The notes under the pieces are model-generated. The model searched no databases. It worked only from the letters and a program-made list of their open reading frames with translations, and was not told the origin of the DNA. DNA of 9,445 nucleotides from Acidobacteriota bacterium. GTDB lineage: Bacteria > Acidobacteriota > Terriglobia > Terriglobales > Acidobacteriaceae. Location of the stretch: positions 1-9,445 of the forward strand of contig JAJZDO010000287.1 in NCBI GenBank assembly GCA_021805955.1, in the 5' to 3' direction. Position numbers and translations under genes: made by a program. Each line of letters begins with the position of its first letter. The stretch's first letter is position 1. This document shows positions 1-5,417 of this stretch, one piece after another.

Positions 1-786
1 GTGTGTTGACGGAGGATTGGCAGCCGCAGGAAACCTCTCCGCCAGTTGCTCGGCCAGTTCTTCTGCCGTCCGCCGCGACGGCGCATAGACAATCGCCGGT
101 CGCGCCTCGGCCGCGGCCAGATAGCGGCCAATGAACTCATTCCGCTGCGGCTTCGGCATCTCCACCACTTCCAGTGCCAGATTTTCGCGCCGAAAGCCAT
201 GCACAAACAGCGCCGGGTCGGCCAGCCGCAACTGCGCCACAATATCCTGCTGCACGCGCGGCGTCGCCGTCGCCGTCAGTGCGATGATCGGTGCCGGACG
301 CAGCATCGGCAGCCACTCGCCCAGCGTGCGATAGTCAGGGCGAAAATCATGTCCCCAACCCGAAATGCAGTGCGCCTCATCGACCGCAATCAGTGACGGT
401 GTCCGCCGCGCCAGCATCTCCGGAAACCCAGGCACACGCAGCCGCTCCGGCGCAATAAAGAGAAACTGCAACGTCCCATCCAGATATTCGCGACAGGCCT
501 GCCGCGCATCCTCGCGCGAAACGCCGGAGTGTATCCGCGCCGCGCGCAACCCATGCGAGGACAGCCGCGCCGCCTGGTCATCCATCAGCGCAATCAGCGG
601 ACTGACCACCAGCGCCGGTCCGCCGCGCGCCAGCGCCGGCAACTGATAGCAGATGCTCTTGCCCGCGCCCGTCGGCATCACCAGCAGCGCATCCTGCCCA
701 TCCGCCACCGCGCGGCAGACAGCCTCCTGATTCTCTCGAAATCCCGCAAACCCAAACGTAGCCCGTAACAGCGAAACAAGGTCCAT
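1..786 (-). CDS. recQ: RecQ-type ATP-dependent DNA helicase, N-terminal part (runs off left edge)
   Basis: A superfamily 2 3'-5' DNA helicase that unwinds duplex and branched DNA in recombination and repair. Read on the minus strand, 262 uninterrupted codons are present and the gene continues past position 1. The RecQ motifs come in the right order: motif 0 FRENQ at residues 16-20, Walker A MPTGAGKS at 37-44 followed by ICYQLPAL, motif Ia VVSPLIALMDDQ at 60-71, the DEAH box with the RecQ-specific tail DEAHCISGWGHDFRPD at 136-151, and motif III LTATATP at 170-176. The start of domain 2 (AIVYAPSRRTAEELAEQL) is also present. The start at 786 sits just before motif 0, as is normal; the upstream Shine-Dalgarno is weak. 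One oddity: after residues AAA at 255-257 the family usually reads YHAGL, but here NPPSTH follows at the window edge. The C-terminal zinc-binding, winged-helix and HRDC regions lie outside the window. Confidence 0.95.
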   Translation of the reverse strand, partial: MDLVSLLRATFGFAGFRENQEAVCRAVADGQDALLVMPTGAGKSICYQLPALARGGPALVVSPLIALMDDQAARLSSHGLRAARIHSGVSREDARQACREYLDGTLQFLFIAPERLRVPGFPEMLARRTPSLIAVDEAHCISGWGHDFRPDYRTLGEWLPMLRPAPIIALTATATPRVQQDIVAQLRLADPALFVHGFRRENLALEVVEMPKPQRNEFIGRYLAAAEARPAIVYAPSRRTAEELAEQLAERFPAAANPPSTH

Positions 787-1134
787 GGCGTCTGTCTCAT
801 GGTGACACGTTGGGCCGAATCGAGGAAAACCGCCGATTGACCCAGGCTTGACGAGGGTGCAAGCGCCTCACGCATCAATCAAAATTTTCCATCGCAAAAA
901 CTGGAGACGCGCGTCAACCGCTCAAATCCTCGACTTCAAAACGGATTCGTTTCCGGGCATCGGGTCACGGAGAAATATATCCATCCAAAGGTTGATGACG
1001 GAACGACAACAGAGATCCTACCCTGTGTGCCATAGCATTCCGTCACAATTGCAGCACCAGGGAGTAACCAATCGTCGCCTGCATTCTGTCGTACAGGTCA
1101 ACTTCCATTTCTATAGAAAGAAAGGAATGTATCG
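787..1134. other. Divergent intergenic region between recQ and the peroxidase-like operon
   Basis: No convincing gene is present. The frame 848-1216 has no ribosome site and no protein-like composition. This space must hold the promoters for recQ (leftward) and the operon at 1135 (rightward). A TATAGA hexamer about 20 bases upstream of ATG 1135 could be a -10 element, but no good -35 stands in front of it. An 8-bp inverted repeat, TGACGGAA (996-1003) and TTCCGTCA (1038-1045), lies inside the region with 42 bases between arm starts. Confidence 0.6.
996..1045. promoter_or_regulatory. Candidate operator: 8-bp inverted repeat with 34-base spacer
   Basis: TGACGGAA at 996-1003 and its exact reverse complement TTCCGTCA at 1038-1045 are 42 bases apart, about four helical turns, which would put both arms on the same face of DNA. 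The site lies 90-139 bases upstream of the first peroxidase-like gene. A dimeric or tetrameric regulator is one reading; chance is another. No known regulator consensus is recognised. Confidence 0.25.
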
Positions 1135-1707
1135 ATGCCTCATATCGCCCTGCCAGAAGGGCTGCCGGGAATTCGCTCTGCCATGGCTTTTCGCCCGGAA
1201 ACAGCCAAACCGCTGAACCTGCTTGTCGAAACTCTGCTCTGCGGCCCTCACACGCTCTCACCCGGTGAGCGGGAGTTGATTGCCACCTACGTCTCCTATC
1301 TCAACGACTGCTACTACTGCCAGACAATCCACGGCGCCATTGCCGCTGCGCACCTGAATGGAGATGAAGACCTGGTGAAGCGCGTGAAGGCTGATTTTGC
1401 GCACGCGCAGATCTCAGACAAGCTCAAGGCGCTGCTGGTTATCGCAGCCAAAGTCCAGAAAGGCGGAAAGCATGTCCAGGCGGAGGATGTCGCTCTGGCA
1501 CGGGAAAAGGGAGCATCGGATCTGGAAATTCACGACGCGGTACTCATTGCAGCAGCCTTCTGCATGTACAACCGCTACGTGGATGGGCTGGATACGATAC
1601 AGCCCCGCGATGAAGCTATGTACCGCGAACGCGGCCAGCATGTTGCACGCGAGGGCTACGTCCAAGTCAGCAAGACCTACCTGCCTGCGGAAGCAGCCAC
1701 ACGCTAA
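1135..1707 (+). CDS. AhpD-like / carboxymuconolactone decarboxylase family protein, copy 1 (peroxidase-related)
   Basis: A 190-aa all-helical protein of the CMD/AhpD superfamily. Relatives reduce peroxides through a cysteine pair; many are uncharacterised peroxidase-related enzymes. The hallmark CxxCxxxH motif is CYYCQTIH, with C59, C62 and H66, inside the conserved stretch GERELIATYVSYLNDCYYC. The later family signature AFCMYNRYVDGL is at residues 141-152. Length fits the peroxidase-related subgroup. ATG 1135 is preceded by GAAAGGAA at 7-base spacing, so the start is secure. It is the first gene of a three-gene operon: its TAA stop overlaps the Shine-Dalgarno of a close paralogue, and an MFS transporter follows. 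No signal peptide is seen, so it should be cytoplasmic. Substrate cannot be told from sequence; peroxidase and decarboxylase activities are both possible, though the Cys pair favours redox chemistry. Confidence 0.9.
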   Translation: MPHIALPEGLPGIRSAMAFRPETAKPLNLLVETLLCGPHTLSPGERELIATYVSYLNDCYYCQTIHGAIAAAHLNGDEDLVKRVKADFAHAQISDKLKALLVIAAKVQKGGKHVQAEDVALAREKGASDLEIHDAVLIAAAFCMYNRYVDGLDTIQPRDEAMYRERGQHVAREGYVQVSKTYLPAEAATR

Positions 1708-1717
1708 GGAGCATCCT

Positions 1718-2257
1718 TTGGCCCATATCGCACTTCCTGAAGAGTTGCCGGGTATCAGCGCCGGATTCGCATTTCGCCCGGAAACAGCCAAACCGATGCG
1801 GGAGCTGGCGCATATCCTGCTGCATGACGCGCACACACTGACCGCCGGAGAGCGTGAGCTGATTGCCACGTTCGTTTCTTCACAAAACGACTGCTACTTC
1901 TGCCAGACCAGCCACGGTGCCGCTGCGGCAGCCCACCTCGGCAGCGATGAACTGGTGAAGCAGGTGAAAACAGACTTTCAAAACGCGGCGGTCACGCCGA
2001 AGATGAAAGCATTGCTGGCAATTGCGGGCAAGGTGCAGCGCGGAGGCAAGCAGGTGACAGCGGAAGACGTGGCGCAGGCGCGCCAGAAAGGTGCCAGCGA
2101 TCTGGAAATTCACGACACCGTGCTGATCGCAGCGGCCTTCTGCATGTTCAACCGCTATGTCGATGGGTTGGGCACATGGCAGCCGCGCGAACAGGCAATG
2201 TATGACGACATGGGCAAGCAGCTTGCCGCTCACGGCTACTTGCGCCCCTCGCGTTGA
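1718..2257 (+). CDS. AhpD-like / carboxymuconolactone decarboxylase family protein, copy 2, TTG start
   Basis: A tandem paralogue of the preceding gene, 179 aa, with the same layout: HIALPE.LPGI N-terminus, FRPETAKP at 19-26, GERELIATFVS, the redox motif CYFCQTSH (C59, C62, H66), and AFCMFNRYVDGL at 140-151. I place the start at TTG 1718. TAAGGAG (1705-1711) lies 6 bases upstream, and from this codon the product aligns residue for residue with the N-terminus of copy 1 (PHIALPEGLPGI against AHIALPEELPGI). The frame is open further upstream only because it runs out of frame through copy 1. The two copies are clearly duplicated but well diverged. They lie in one transcript, so the products may be alternative or partner subunits; AhpD-like proteins commonly oligomerise. 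Function is inferred from family only. Confidence 0.9.
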   Translation: MAHIALPEELPGISAGFAFRPETAKPMRELAHILLHDAHTLTAGERELIATFVSSQNDCYFCQTSHGAAAAAHLGSDELVKQVKTDFQNAAVTPKMKALLAIAGKVQRGGKQVTAEDVAQARQKGASDLEIHDTVLIAAAFCMFNRYVDGLGTWQPREQAMYDDMGKQLAAHGYLRPSR

Positions 2258-2273
2258 GATCGAGCAGCAAAGA

Positions 2274-3594
2274 ATGAGCTTCCCCTTGACACATTCTGTC
2301 AACTCTGAAACGTATCCGGAAGAGAACCTGCGCTATAGAGGCTGGCGTGTCATCATCGTCTGCCAGATTGGAGTCTTGTCCGGCATCGCCGCGATTTTTC
2401 CCCATCTTCACTCTTTTCATCGTTCCCTGGCAGCATGCCTTCGGATGGAATCATGCACAGATCGCGCAGGCTTTCAGCCTGGCAGCTATCTCCGTGGCAA
2501 TCTGTTCTCCCTTTCTCGGCAGGCTGCTGGATCGCTTCGATCCGCGCCGACTGATCGCGGCCATGATGCTTGCCTTTGGCCTGGGAATCGCATCGTTTGC
2601 GTGGCTGACTCCAAGCCTCCATCAGCTTTACGCAACCGCCATCTTTCTCGGCGTCGCCGGAACCGGAACCTACCAGCTTGGCTATGCGCGCGTCGTCGCC
2701 GGCTGGTTTGAACGACGTCTGGGCACCGCGCTCTCCATCGTCGTGGCAGGCTCGGGCTTCGGTTCCCTGTTTCTTCCGCCGCTTGTCCAGTTCTCCATCA
2801 CAAACCTCGGATGGCGCAGCACGTTTCTGATTCTTGCGGCACTGCCATTGCTGCTCGGCGCTCCGCTCACCTATTTTTGCCTGCCGCCGCCGCCCATTCA
2901 GCATCGGCGCACGTCAGCAACCGATCCTGCCGCAGCCGAGGAGGGAGTGAACTGGAAGCAGGCGCTGGCCACGCGAAGTTTCTGGCTGATCGCCCTCGGC
3001 GTATGCTGCATGTCGCTGGCGGAAAACAGCTCGATCGTGCATCTCGCGCCCATGCTCCATGACCGAGGCATTCAGCTCGAAGACGCCGCCTTCGTTGTTT
3101 CCTTTCTCGGAGTCGCCAGCATCGCAGGACGACTGTTGTTGGGCTGGCTGCTGGACTATCTGCGCGGATCCCTGATTGCCGCCGGCTCCTTGCTGCTGGC
3201 CGGCACAGGATTGATCCTGCTGGCTCGCGGCCACTCCTATCGCGCCGACATCCTCGCCGCGCTCATCGCGGGACTGGGCATGGGATGCGAATTTGATCTC
3301 ATGCCCTACATGCTCAAACGCTACTTCGGGATGCAGTCCTTTTCAACCGCCTATGGCCTCATCTACACCGTCTATGCCGTGGCTGGAGCGATTGCTCCGC
3401 TGATCGCCGGGCACGTTTACGACATCACCGGATCCTATACTCGGGTACTTGTCTTCTTCTCCTGCCTCACGCTGCTGGCAGGAGCGGCGATGTTCGCGCT
3501 TCCGCGCTATCGCTATGCCGTCCCGGCGCGCGCCGCCGTCAGAACACCCGTCCTGAAGCCGGAAACCGTCCCTCTCGCGAACACGCGGAACTGA
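2274..3594 (+). CDS. MFS transporter, reading frame broken near the N-terminus (one extra base)
   Basis: A 12-helix major facilitator superfamily carrier, resembling the oxalate/formate-antiporter type. Reading starts at ATG 2274, 16 bases after the previous stop, and gives the usual N-terminus with YRGWRVIIVCQIGVLSG as helix 1. At AIF (codon ending 2399) the frame must move forward one base at the TTTTTCCCC run (2395-2403) to continue as PIFTLFIVPWQHAFGW; 397 codons then run to TGA at 3592. The reconstructed product is 439 aa, a normal length. The loop 2-3 motif GRLLDRFDPRR is at residues 82-92, with an equivalent AGRLLLGWLLDYLRG in the second half. The downstream frame alone could start at GTG 2347, but it would carry a nonsense N-terminus and lose helix 1. 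Either the gene is a recent pseudogene or there is a homopolymer sequencing error. Substrate unknown; the operon context suggests export or uptake of a compound handled by the two AhpD-like proteins. Confidence 0.85.
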
Positions 3595-3643
3595 TGCAAA
3601 ACGCAGACCAACCGTATTTTTTGTTGATTCTATTGAGAAATTT

Positions 3644-3693
3644 TGGAGGCGCGGGTCGGGATCGAACCGACGCATAAAGGTTTTGCAGACCCT
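3644..3693 (-). tRNA. tRNA-Cys(GCA) 3' half only: probable attachment-site remnant
   Basis: On the minus strand, from 3693 down to 3644, the sequence folds as the 3' half of tRNA-Cys. Anticodon stem AGGGT/ACCTT (3693-3689 and 3681-3677) encloses loop CTGCAAA with anticodon GCA at 3686-3684. A 5-base variable loop follows, then T stem GTCGG/CCGAC with loop TTCGATC, acceptor 3' strand CCGCGCC (3654-3648), discriminator T and encoded CCA (3646-3644). A 5' acceptor strand GGCGCGG and a D arm are missing. The nearest partial match, TGCGCGG, is 36 bases away from the anticodon stem, where about 19-20 is normal, and nothing between folds as a D arm. I therefore call it a fragment. A 3'-half tRNA of this kind typically marks one end of an element inserted by a tyrosine recombinase. 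Confidence 0.8.
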
Positions 3694-3728
3694 TATCTAA
3701 AAGGTCAAACCTCAATGTTTATAAGGGT
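3689..3728. repeat. 8-bp inverted repeat at the tRNA fragment/island junction
   Basis: ACCCTTAT (3689-3696) and ATAAGGGT (3721-3728) are exact reverse complements. They enclose a smaller hairpin, AGGT-CAA-ACCT (3702-3712). The left arm overlaps the anticodon stem of the tRNA-Cys fragment, so this symmetrical structure lies exactly where the tRNA similarity ends. It could be a recombinase core or arm site, or an accidental fold. Confidence 0.4.
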
Positions 3729-3947
3729 TCCGCGCACTTTTCCCTTAGCTTCGGTCCACCTTTTGTCCCTTTTTATACACCAATACGCCTACGGCAACTG
3801 AGGCGAAGTGGTCTCACCGGTACTTTGTACCGGTGAGATTGTTGGTATAGCGAAGTCCCACAGAAGCGTTGACCTGTTTGCATTTCAGAGTGCTGACAAC
3901 CCGTTTCTCGTCGGAGGGGAAGTTCCCACGCTGACCCTAAAAGCAGC
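3694..3947. other. Gene-free stretch right of the tRNA fragment
   Basis: No supportable gene is present. The minus-strand frame 3773-4159 has no ribosome site and a composition unlike a folded protein. The stretch holds the junction inverted repeat and the strong palindrome at 3812-3838. The promoter for the small-gene cluster that follows should lie here, but I cannot place convincing -35 and -10 boxes. Confidence 0.5.
3812..3838. repeat. Perfect palindromic hairpin, 12-bp stem, TTT loop
   Basis: TCTCACCGGTAC (3812-3823), TTT, then GTACCGGTGAGA (3827-3838). The stem has no mismatches. No T-tract follows on either strand (plus strand continues TTGTTGG), so it is not a standard intrinsic terminator. 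It could be an operator for a dimeric regulator, a REP-like element or a recombination site. Confidence 0.6.
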
Positions 3948-4153
3948 ATGGCCAAACCAAGCTTCCGTTTTGGTGGGCTGATTGGCTCCAGATCGCGGAC
4001 GATCCAGATGGAGTCTTCGAATGCATACCGCGTCCCGATGGCGAGATCAATCAGAGTATGCCGGTGTCCTTTAGCCGGGGACTCCGGCATATTTTGTCTT
4101 GGCACCTTGATCTGTTCCATCCCAACCACCCCACACGAAAGGAAAAGGAATGA
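3948..4153 (+). pseudogene. Small ORF (~68 codons) apparently frameshifted, coupled to the acidic protein
   Basis: The frame ending in TGA at 4151-4153 reads as a credible protein for about 65 codons (LPFWWADWLQIADDPDGVF, then ECIPRPDGEINQSMPVSFSR, then GLRHILSWHLDLFHPNHP). It has no ATG, GTG, TTG or CTG start before an internal ATG at 4058; the in-frame stop upstream is TAA at 3938. ATG 3948 lies one frame away. Adding one A to the AAA run at 3954-3956 would join them and give an N-terminus MAKTKLPFWW. The stop overlaps the next gene's start as ATGA, a pattern of translational coupling that supports the frame being real. The protein family is not recognised. It may be a decayed gene, a sequencing error, or a 31-aa product from ATG 4058. 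A strong hairpin (4057-4091) lies inside it. Confidence 0.4.
4057..4096 (+). terminator. Terminator-like hairpin followed by TTTT
   Basis: TATGCCGG (4057-4064), a T/T mismatch, GTCC (4066-4069), a 9-base loop, GGAC (4079-4082), then CCGGCATA (4084-4091), followed by TTTTG. By shape this is a good intrinsic terminator, but it sits inside the frameshifted small ORF. It may instead act as an attenuator for the acidic-protein gene, or end a short transcript starting after 3840. Confidence 0.45.
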
Positions 4154-4326
4154 ATCCATACAGCAATGAAGACGAAGACGATGACATCGAGTTCGAAGAA
4201 ATCATCGAACTCGATGACGACGACAACGAATCAGAATCCTTCAACGAAGACGAGGCTGCGACGGCGGATCTGGAGATCGAATGGTATCCGGTCGATTCCG
4301 GCGGTTGCCGCCGCGCATCCCGATAG
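4150..4326 (+). CDS. Small, extremely acidic protein (58 aa), unknown function
   Basis: A short gene with good translation signals: GAAAGGAAAAGGA lies directly before ATG 4150, and the start overlaps the upstream stop as ATGA. The product starts MNPYSNEDEDDDIEFEE and ends SGGCRRASR. By my count 23 of 58 residues are Asp or Glu and only three are basic, a net charge near -20. The acidic run covers residues 7-47, with a hydrophobic side (IEFEEIIEL), so a short amphipathic helix is plausible. The family is not recognised. Known acidic small proteins of this type include DNA mimics that block DNA-binding enzymes, charged tails or chaperone-like proteins; that is inference only. The DNA encoding residues 13-22 contains an exact 10-bp inverted repeat (ATCGAGTTCG 4186-4195, CGAACTCGAT 4206-4215). 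A 101-aa gene follows after 46 bases. Confidence 0.65.
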   Translation: MNPYSNEDEDDDIEFEEIIELDDDDNESESFNEDEAATADLEIEWYPVDSGGCRRASR

Positions 4327-4372
4327 CCCCGCATTCCGTCCGACAACCCCCCACACAATTCAGGAGCAATGC

Positions 4373-4678
4373 ATGATCTACGCCCTATCCCTCTACGAGG
4401 TGGGGGTCGAGCAGACCCCTGCCTTTCGCTCGCTCTTCCTGGCCGACGGCCTGTGGCAGAGCTTTGCCAGCCGCCTCACCGGCCACATCCACACGACCGT
4501 GATGCGCGACGTCCGCAGTCCGCACATCTTCCTCATCCTCGAATTCTGGACTGTGGAGTCGCACTACATCGCGGCACGCGAGGCTGCCGAAGTGCGCGCT
4601 TTTGAACTCTCGATCGAGGCACTGACGAACTCCCGCCGGAACCTTGGCCTGTTTGCGTTTCAGAACGCGGACAAGTAA
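4373..4678 (+). CDS. Small ABM-like / dimeric alpha-beta-barrel-like protein (101 aa)
   Basis: ATG 4373 follows AGGAG (4362-4366) at 6-base spacing. A second ATG at 4369 opens a different frame whose product does not look like a protein. The 101-aa product has the strand-helix pattern of the ferredoxin-like antibiotic-biosynthesis-monooxygenase (ABM) fold: strand MIYALSLYEV, a helix with FRSLFL...WQSF, strand HTTVMRD, strand HIFLILEFWTVESHYIAARE (where ABM-like proteins have the W-x-x-x-x-x-Y segment), helix AAEVRAFELSIEALT and last strand NLGLFAFQ. I assign the fold on pattern alone; catalytic function is unknown and many such proteins bind small ligands or have no known enzyme role. There is no signal peptide. 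It lies 46 bases after the acidic-protein gene and could share its transcript; a hairpin follows at 4759-4787. Confidence 0.7.
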   Translation: MIYALSLYEVGVEQTPAFRSLFLADGLWQSFASRLTGHIHTTVMRDVRSPHIFLILEFWTVESHYIAAREAAEVRAFELSIEALTNSRRNLGLFAFQNADK

Positions 4679-4758
4679 ACACCTGCCTTCTCGCGGAGAT
4701 CGCCGAGCAGCACAAACAAGCGAAGCCGATCCGCTCGGTTGCCATCTCCAAAACGTTC

Positions 4759-4787
4759 GCGGAGTCTCCGGCATTACGAGACTCTGC
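4759..4787 (+). terminator. Hairpin after the ABM-like gene
   Basis: GCGGAGTCTC (4759-4768) pairs with GAGACTCTGC (4778-4787): nine Watson-Crick pairs and one G-T, with a 9-base loop CGGCATTAC. The only T-run (CTTTTG) begins about 10 bases downstream, so termination is possible but not strong. Confidence 0.4.
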
Positions 4788-4833
4788 AAATCAATGACTT
4801 TTGAAAGACAACATAACCAGAAGGAGTAGCCAA

Positions 4834-5100
4834 ATGGCCGACGTACTTGAAATCTGCTTCGTTATCTTCGCAATTCTTCTCTTCAGCATTCTGCTGAATC
4901 ACCTCGACAAGGGCGAATTGCGCACCATGATGAATGATTTGCACGCTGACATCAGAGGTTTGCGCAACCAGATGGATTCGCGCTTCCAGTCTTTGAGCAG
5001 TGAAGTGAGCACCCGCCATGACAGGGTTCATTCCGAGCTGCGCTCCCTGCACGGACCCATCGGAGAACTCAAAGGTCGGATCGACACCATCACGAAATGA
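4834..5100 (+). CDS. Small membrane-anchored coiled-coil protein (88 aa)
   Basis: ATG 4834 is preceded by AAGGAG (4821-4826) at 7-base spacing, so the start is well supported; the longer frame from TTG 4801 has no such site. Residues 5-22 (LEICFVIFAILLFSILLN) form one hydrophobic membrane helix. Residues 26-88 are charged with heptad-like spacing (ELRTMMNDLHADIRGLRNQM, then LSSEVSTRHDRVHSELRSLH), as in a coiled coil. The likely topology is an inner-membrane anchor with a soluble coiled-coil stalk. Small proteins of this shape are common in bacteria without a known specific job; a scaffolding or regulatory partner is possible. It is followed 29 bases after its stop by a terminator, so it ends its transcription unit. 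No family is recognised. Confidence 0.75.
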   Translation: MADVLEICFVIFAILLFSILLNHLDKGELRTMMNDLHADIRGLRNQMDSRFQSLSSEVSTRHDRVHSELRSLHGPIGELKGRIDTITK

Positions 5101-5129
5101 GAACCGTGATACCTTCTTCGCTTCTTCCA

Positions 5130-5156
5130 AGGCCCACTTCGGCGGGCCTATTCCTT
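5130..5156 (+). terminator. Intrinsic terminator with TTCG-type loop
   Basis: AGGCCC (5130-5135) pairs with GGGCCT (5144-5149). Inside, C-TTCG-G forms a stable tetraloop after one A/C mismatch. The sequence then continues ATTCCTTCTG, a moderate pyrimidine tail. It follows the 88-aa gene directly and is a reasonable terminator for it. Confidence 0.6.
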
Positions 5157-5353
5157 CTGCGGCGAAAGAATGCAGGGGATCCCGCGGCAAGCCGACAGCG
5201 ATGAAAAGCAGGCCGCGCAAGGCGCATTCTTGGATGCGATGGGGCTTGCGAGTTCAATGGTTCAGTAGGAATTGTGGAATGGATTGTGGATTGTCACTAT
5301 CGGTCCCATACGAAGCTAAGTCTTTTGCTTTGTATCGCGGGGACGACGGGGCC
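5157..5353. other. Gene-free stretch between terminator and insertion sequence
   Basis: Nothing of note can be supported. A 32-codon frame from ATG 5170 to TAG (MQGIPRQADSDEKQAAQG...) has amino-acid use that could be a gene remnant, but there is no clear ribosome site. A short direct repeat ATTGTGGA occurs at 5271-5278 and 5283-5290. Confidence 0.4.
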
Positions 5354-5384
5354 AGGAACTTGTTGAAATAGGCATTGATTCTGC
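5354..5384 (+). repeat. Left terminal inverted repeat of the IS
   Basis: Starts AGGAACTTGTTGAAAT and continues AGGCATTGATTCTGC. It pairs with the right end at 6626-6656. The outer 16 bases differ at one position. Confidence 0.8.
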
Positions 5385-5417
5385 GGCGATCCACAAGGGG
5401 TGGAGCGTCTAACGAGT

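Noticed and set aside
848..1216. Plus-strand 122-codon frame in the recQ/operon gap
   Set aside because: It overlaps the well-supported start of the first AhpD-like gene in another frame and has random-looking composition.
2395..2403. Programmed +1 frameshift at CCC-C in the MFS gene
   Set aside because: MFS genes are not known to use one, no stimulatory stop or structure is evident, and a homopolymer error or mutation is simpler.
3644..3736. A complete tRNA-Cys gene with TGCGCGG near 3730-3736 as the 5' acceptor strand
   Set aside because: Six of seven acceptor pairs form, but 36 bases separate it from the anticodon stem and no D arm folds there, so the fit is probably accidental.
3773..4159. 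Minus-strand 128-codon frame
   Set aside because: No ribosome site, no domain pattern, and it opposes better-supported plus-strand genes and hairpins.
4186..4215. 10-bp inverted repeat inside the acidic gene as a regulatory hairpin
   Set aside because: It can arise from repeated Ile/Glu/Asp/Phe codons (ATCGAGTTCG, CGAACTCGAT); there is no separate evidence of function.
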